The position numbers and the translations under genes are program-made. 64,000 bases of DNA. Origin: Pararge aegeria. Taxonomy: Eukaryota; Arthropoda; Insecta; Lepidoptera; Nymphalidae. Below, in pieces: positions 59,153 to 64,000 of the stretch. The notes beneath the pieces are model-generated. The model was not told where the DNA came from. It did no database searches and worked only from the letters and a program-made list of their open reading frames with translations. Every line of letters starts with the position of its first letter. Position 1 is the stretch's first letter. Where the stretch lies: NCBI RefSeq assembly GCF_905163445.1, contig NC_053190.1, positions 1,304,501 to 1,368,500 on the forward strand. The letters run 5' to 3'.

Positions 59153-59764
59153 TTGAAGTAAGGTGATTAAATTGAGCATAGTTATCAATCAAATATCTGG
59201 AAAAGCGTTTTTAAAACCACCCTCAAGGGGGTGGTATTATATACAAAAGTTTGTATGGGAAATGCATGAAAAGTGACATATTTATATAGATACAGTGAAA
59301 TAATATTTACACAAAAATTGGTTAGCAAAGGCGGCCTTATTTCTAAAGCAATCTCTTCCAGACAACCCTAGGGTAAAGTAAATCAAACGATGAAGAGTAT
59401 GGGCGCAAAATACAAAATATACTATAATCATAATATAACTACTACTGTAATAAATATTAACGCACTACAAAATATAATATTTAAACGATGTTACATCTAG
59501 CAAGCTATGGGTTTCCTATCATGGGGATGACGTCACATGGATTTAAAAAAAATAGATTGACTGCTTCTGCCCCTTGCCAATGTCGCGGTAGCCTCACATC
59601 AGACCGCACATTGTGTCGTTTATAAATAAAAATAAAATAAAATCATTTTATTTCAGGTCGGGGACCCATATACAAAATTGAGTGGTTAACGTAAAATAAA
59701 TTTATTTATTTATTTAAATTAGAATAGATTAAATTACAATTAAAATTCAAATATTTTATATTAT

Positions 59765-60200
59765 TTCATGTTTGGAATCTGGTGCACTTTTTGCCAATGT
59801 TTAAAAAATACGTTGTCAGGGGATGCCTGAGCGACGATTCTAAGGAGCTAATTATTAGAATTTTCGACGGTTTCCCAGAAACTCGCAATTCTATTACGAA
59901 TCAAAGCGTAGAATTCGGGGACTCCGGCATCGGCAAACATGCCCGACGCACTGCAATACCTCGCCTTTTTTAACGCGGAGCGCGTCGTTGTACTGGGCTC
60001 TGAGGGTGTTAAAGGATCTTTTGGTGTAGCTGATCCATAACTGCAAAGTATAAAAACTTAAACAATAAGCTTTAAACAGTGTTATTTTACATCCTCAGAG
60101 CACCGAGCGAATCTACTAGCGAGCATGTTACACCGAATGGCTAGCGACCTCCGCTCCCGTTCTCTATCCAGAACGTCGCTCAAGGATCCCGACAGCATAT
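59765..60200 (-). pseudogene. Non-LTR reverse transcriptase C-terminal remnant
   Basis: Minus-strand translation in pieces gives RCNMLASRFARCSEDVK (about 60160-60090), LWISYTKRSFNTLRAQYNDA (about 60045-59990) and, after a frameshift, YCSASGMFADAGVPEFYALI. These match a thumb/connection segment common to lepidopteran LINEs (pattern SLW..YT...Y..LR.QYN, then CSASGMFAEA). Stops and at least two shifts make it non-functional. The family differs from LINE-A and LINE-B. Confidence 0.75.
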
Positions 60201-60710
60201 GACCTAGAACTGCTCTACAACCTGAACTGGTGTTCGGGTGGAATCCTCTCCGGACCCTTACCAGTTTAGTTATAAGTAAGGTTTAAACACCATTGTAGTT
60301 GTTAAGTTAAAATAATAGTATTGGACAATTTTGGTTTTGTTTGACCCTCCGCTGCGGCTTATATAACTTGCAAACACCTTACGTTACTAAAAATTCTACG
60401 CGGACATAGTCGTGGAAAAATGCTTAGCAATAAATAATACTGTACCATACCAACGTAATCACATGACTTATCAGTCAATTCGAAAACTAACAAGGTCGTG
60501 GCTATAAACTTGAAAACAATCTGTAGTTTCAGTCGCTGAACAATTTACATTTTCGTGATATATAGTGAAATATATTACTTTCTGATTTATGACTTGGGTT
60601 GGGGGCCTTGCGCACTGTGAAGCTGTAACCTCCGATCAAAATTAATTAGCTTCCATGAGGCTTGCCGCTTTTTTAATGTGTTTAGACCGATAGTGGAAGA
60701 TAAGCTGAGC

Positions 60711-60951
60711 ATATGCCACTAATATCATAAATGCGAAAGTTTGTGAGGATGGATGTATGGATGGATGTATGTGTCAACTTAAATAATGACAAGTTACTAA
60801 CTCAGCTATGTAAGTACTATTATTTTACGTGGTATATGTAAAATAATAGTAGGTACATAGCTAGGCCACGACGTTTATATGATGGTAGCATCAGATCTAT
60901 TCTAGCTTCTCGAATGACTCATACGCGGACGAAGTCGCGAGGGTTCGCTAG
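60711..60951 (+). mobile_element. Helitron-like element with internal hairpin
   Basis: CCACTAATATCATAAATGCG at the left and GCGGACGAAGTCGCGAGGGT then TCGCTAG at the right, followed by T. The interior has a palindrome CTATTATTTTAC / GTAAAATAATAG around 60815-60852. The left terminus is approximate. Confidence 0.6.
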
Positions 60952-60986
60952 TAAGAAAATAAATAAATAATATATTACGACTATAA

Positions 60987-61185
60987 AAGGCCGTGGGTTC
61001 GATTCCCACGACCGGAAAATGTTCGTGTGATGAACATGAATGTTTTTCAGTGTCTGGGTGTTTATATGTATATTATAAGTATTTAAATATATTATTTATC
61101 AAAATATTCATCAGTCATCTTAGCAGCCATAACACAAGCTACGCTTACTTTGGGGCTAGATGGCGATGTGTGTATTGTCGTAGAA
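60987..61185 (+). mobile_element. SINE-A copy, left partner of a tail-to-tail pair
   Basis: Starts inside the head (GGCCGTGGGTTCGATTCCCA), then ATGAACATGAATGTTTTTCA, ACACAAGCTACGCTTACTTT and GGGGCTAGATGGCGATGTGT. It ends in an A-run (61188-61209). It is very close to the family consensus, so recent. Confidence 0.88.
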
Positions 61186-61209
61186 TAAAAAAAAAAAAAA
61201 AAAAAAAAA

Positions 61210-61440
61210 ATTACATCGCCATCTAAAGTAAACGTAGCTTGTGTTATGGGTAATAAGATAGCTAATAGATATTGAAGAATACTATAGGTACATAATTATT
61301 TATAATATATAGATAAACACCCAGATACTAAAAAAAAATCATGTTCATCTAACAAACATTTATTTCCCAGTTGTGGGAATCGAACCTACGTCCTAAGACT
61401 CAGAAAGCAGGGTCGCTGCCCACTAAGCCAATCGGCCATC
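61210..61440 (-). mobile_element. SINE-A copy, right partner of a tail-to-tail pair
   Basis: TTACATCGCCATCTAAAGTA, ACGTAGCTTGTGTTATGGGT, TTCCCAGTTGTGGGAATCGA, AGAAAGCAGGGTCGCTGCCC and ACTAAGCCAATCGGCCATCA. It directly follows the poly(A) of the plus-strand copy. Confidence 0.86.
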
Positions 61441-61719
61441 AAATTGTAGAGTTCCTCTTTCTTCACTAGGTTTTTAGGCTGAGTACTGACATAACAGTAA
61501 AACCTCTCTGGTTTTACTGTTAAGTCAGTACTCCGCTTTCACACCATATGTACATAAAATACAGGTCCTTTAAAGGACTACTGCACGCCTTATACCTACT
61601 CGTCGTCAAGTAAAGGATGAATCAGCGCAGTTAAAGATACCGTTGGTGTCAACGACCGCCGGCTAAATTACGGAAATGTTAACAAATTCGCACACAACTG
61701 TTACGTAAACATATTAATA

Positions 61720-62100
61720 TATTGTAACAATACCTGGCTAAGTTTTTAGTGGACATTTTCTTAGGTCAGTATGCGTTAGGAAAATAGGTTTATTTTGTTA
61801 GGTTTGATGACCTGGCAGACTTTAGTCGTTCGTGGAATAAATGCCATCATTCAGTTCGTATCCCCAATCCTCAATTCGTGGACAGAAGCAGGCTTTTTTC
61901 AAATGTCAATGTGAGATGGTGATAACAAAATGAATACCCGGCTTAGTTTATTGTGGGCTTCTTAGACCAGGGCGCGTTTGGAACCCTCGTAGCTTTAGTT
62001 TTAAGTTTACGAATGTAGTTGTCGCCTTCACTACTCACTGCTATGTACACATCTTGTATGTTAGTTGATAACATACATGTGTGCATCCAACTTTGGTTAT
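61720..62100 (+). mobile_element. LINE-B 3' UTR fragments
   Basis: The best part is 61907-62060, with GTGAGATGGTGATAACAAAA, TAGACCAGGGCGCGTTTGGA and TTTAAGTTTACGAATGTAG. A more decayed copy (ATACCTGGCTAAGTTTTTAG) lies at about 61730-61775. Confidence 0.7.
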
Positions 62101-62404
62101 GATTATTTTATTTGTAACATTTTCGAAATTAAAATTGGGTAGTCGTGGGCAATTTGGTATATTTATGGGGAAGAATCGAAAGTGAGATTTCTAGGTCACA
62201 TCTACGCACTTTCGTTATACAAACGTAAATAGGAGGTGATAGAGATATAGTATATCTTTATTGCTATAACAGTCAACGTCGCAGTAATGTGACAATGGTT
62301 TTAATCAGAGTAGGTATATTTAAGAGATTCAACTTCTATCAAGAAAGAGAAAAACAGAAGAAGTAGAAGGTCAGAAAAACAAATAAAGAACAGACACTTA
62401 AAGT

Positions 62405-62540
62405 AGGTACGTGGGATAAAAAAGGCGACTTTATTGGGCGATTAACATGCATATACAAATTTTCGGAACCGACAGGATTTGAACCTGCAACTCTCTGACA
62501 CGGCCCGAGCGCTTTAACCAATTAAGCTACGGCTTTAAAT
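62405..62540 (-). mobile_element. tRNA-like SINE head (unclassified)
   Basis: On the minus strand, CCGTAGCTTAATTGGTTAAA (A-box region) and TTGCAGGTTCAAATCCTGTC (B-box GGTTCAAATCC) are spaced as in a tRNA. The acceptor stem has two mismatches plus a wobble, and the anticodon loop lacks T33, so it is not a functional tRNA gene. The body continues left to about 62405. Confidence 0.6.
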
Positions 62541-62544
62541 TAGT

Positions 62545-64000
62545 ATATGCCGTTTACCTCAGTCTTATAGCGACTGTAGCGCCATCTAGTCGCTCATTGC
62601 AGTTTCGATCTACTTTTTCAAAGGTCCATATTACAATGAGACACGTTTGAGACAAGAGATATTGGTTTTTTTATAATTTTTACACAAAAACTAAATAATT
62701 TTTCAATAGTTTTTGTGTATCAATAGTAGCTTTAGCGTGCCAATATATAAATAATATTAAGTATTTAGCCCAACGGCTAAGTCTAGCAATTCAAAGGGGC
62801 AATAGCGCCATTTGGGCATTTTCAGCATTTTTTTACCATGCCCATAAGTGAACAGTTAGACGGCTTATATTTATTGTAAATATTAATTATAGTAATTATT
62901 ATCTCCCTAGTAAGATATATTTTTCGTTGATTCATTAAAAAAAATTGCTAATAAAGCCATTGTAAAATGACCCAAGGGTAAAGTATTTTAAAAATAAATA
63001 AAACCTTACCTTTATTAAAGTTCCGCTTAAATTAGCAAACATCAAAACGCGATACGACCACTGAACAGCTTGATGGAATTAACACTGATTTTCAAATCTA
63101 TGATTTTCCACCGACTCTGTTTTATCAGTGCCTACGTATTCGATAGTTGGCAACCGAAATCAAGGATTATAAACTGTTTGATTATTTGGTCTACGCTTAA
63201 TTATATAAAGACATATAAGGCAATGGAACTAGGTCGATTAGTTGCTAGTTCTCTCTGTGATGTGTTTAATCGGGGGTCTGTGGATCTTGAGACTGACCTT
63301 ACCGTGGGGCTACCAAGGCAATTAGTGCCAGCACTTTTAAGATCGTGTCATGACCTATTTCAATATGCAACGTTGCATTTTGTAATTAAATTTTTTTGCA
63401 ATTTTTAATGCAGTCTAAGAGTCGTCGAGACCACAATAAATAAAATTTTAAATTATCATATTTTAAGTGTTTTTAACTACACTCGGCGGATATATCAGTA
63501 TAAATTACTTGTAATAAAAAATAATTTAAACCACAAAAAACACATTAATGTCCACATTAAGCTATAGTACCTAGTTTTGTATTTTACCAATTTTTTTATA
63601 ACCAACCAAGAAAAACATAGTTCTAAGATTCGTTAGAGGTAACTTTGTAATCATTTTCTATCGTGTAAAACGGTTATGATATGGTCAAAAACGACATAAA
63701 TTTTTTTCACTGTGTAGAACTAAATAGATTATTATTAGTTTAAGTATTTTAACAAGATTTAGAAGCACCTTAAATAAAAAGAACCCCTGGCGGTTTTTTG
63801 GGTTGTCACTTCTTGGGCGTCGCTCTGTTGGTAGATAACTTACAGGTCTGACGGTCTCATGACCAGACTTATGGTGGCAGGCCCATTGACTAAAACCGGG
63901 CCCAACTACGCATAAGTGTTAGATGTCGGACAAACTTCACTACGATGACCAGGTGACCCTTAGTAACGTTATTGTGAACGTCATCGTAATAATTATATAG
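62545..64000. other. Right end: mostly unrecognised
   Basis: Apart from the candidate exon at 63223-63381, no supported feature. A GC-richer block at 63790-63960 (GCCCATTGACTAAAACCGGG) runs toward the window edge and may belong to an element outside. Confidence 0.4.
63223..63381 (+). CDS. Candidate coding exon, unrecognised
   Basis: The ATG at 63223 sits in a favourable context (AGGCAATGG). It reads MELGRLVASSLCDVFNRGSV, then DLETDLTVGLPRQLVPALLR and SCHDLFQYATLHF. GC content and codon use look more protein-like than the surroundings. A GT donor is possible at 63382 (TTTT|GTAATT); otherwise the frame runs to TAA at 63406. The spacing of Leu, the Cys and the LP..L..ALL segment recall BC-box or cullin-adaptor N-termini, but this is a loose resemblance, not an identification. 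No partner exon was found before the window ends. It could also be a chance ORF or retro-fragment. Confidence 0.3.

Noticed and set aside
62464..62536. Possible functional tRNA gene on the minus strand
   Set aside because: D- and T-arms are good but the acceptor stem has mismatches and the anticodon loop is non-canonical; the flanks look like a SINE body.

Overview
The window reads as nuclear DNA from a lepidopteran insect, probably a butterfly. It is AT-rich and intron-containing, and densely packed with tRNA-derived SINEs, Helitron-like non-autonomous elements and non-LTR retrotransposon 3' ends of kinds I know from Lepidoptera. There is no sign of prokaryotic or viral organisation. The species was inferred from repeat style only and cannot be fixed further.

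One host gene is clearly supported. It is a half-size ABC transporter of the ABCG1/ABCG4 (White) group on the minus strand. Seven coding exons lie at 55012-55187, 33519-33824, 31094-31668, 30555-30740, 29918-30322, 29473-29573 and 27602-28102. All six junctions carry GT..AG and join in phase. From the ATG at 55158-55160 they give a 740-residue protein with Walker A, Q-loop, LSGGQ signature, Walker B, D-loop, H-loop and the complete C-terminal membrane domain. The exon at 55 kb is open back to its splice acceptor, so further 5' exons may exist. The intron between the first two listed exons is 21.2 kb.

That intron (33825-55011) contains, in antisense to the transporter, a non-LTR retrotransposon called here LINE-A (about 48.9-52.7 kb). 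Its 951-codon endonuclease/reverse-transcriptase ORF is uninterrupted. A 238-codon ORF lies upstream and a 3' tail with an AATAAA follows. At least seven truncated or internally deleted LINE-A copies are scattered through the window. A second LINE family (LINE-B) is represented only by 3' ends at 1.7, 39.9, 46.3 and 61.9 kb. RTE-like reverse-transcriptase C-termini lie at 44.1, 44.9 and 54.4 kb, another RT remnant at 59.8-60.2 kb, and a mariner/IS630-type transposase C-terminus at 5.9-6.1 kb.

The remainder is intergenic or intronic DNA made largely of repeats: SINE-A (about 15 pieces), SINE-B (about 17 pieces), SINE-E and SINE-H, a foldback family C, a hAT-like MITE family F (TIR CAGTGGCGTGCA), Helitron-like elements with A|T insertion, a five-unit 138-141 bp tandem array at 15.9-16.6 kb, and a diverged direct duplication at 10.9 and 11.5 kb. 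A string of near-perfect short inverted repeats (arms 15-24 bp, loops 3-15 nt) has no evident host-gene explanation. At the right end, 63223-63381 is a possible but unrecognised coding exon. I found no convincing new multi-gene system. The most notable structures are the intact antisense LINE in a host intron, a twin-priming-like SINE, the tail-to-tail SINE pair at 61 kb and the class of short palindromes. Repeat family names (A to H) are labels for this window only.
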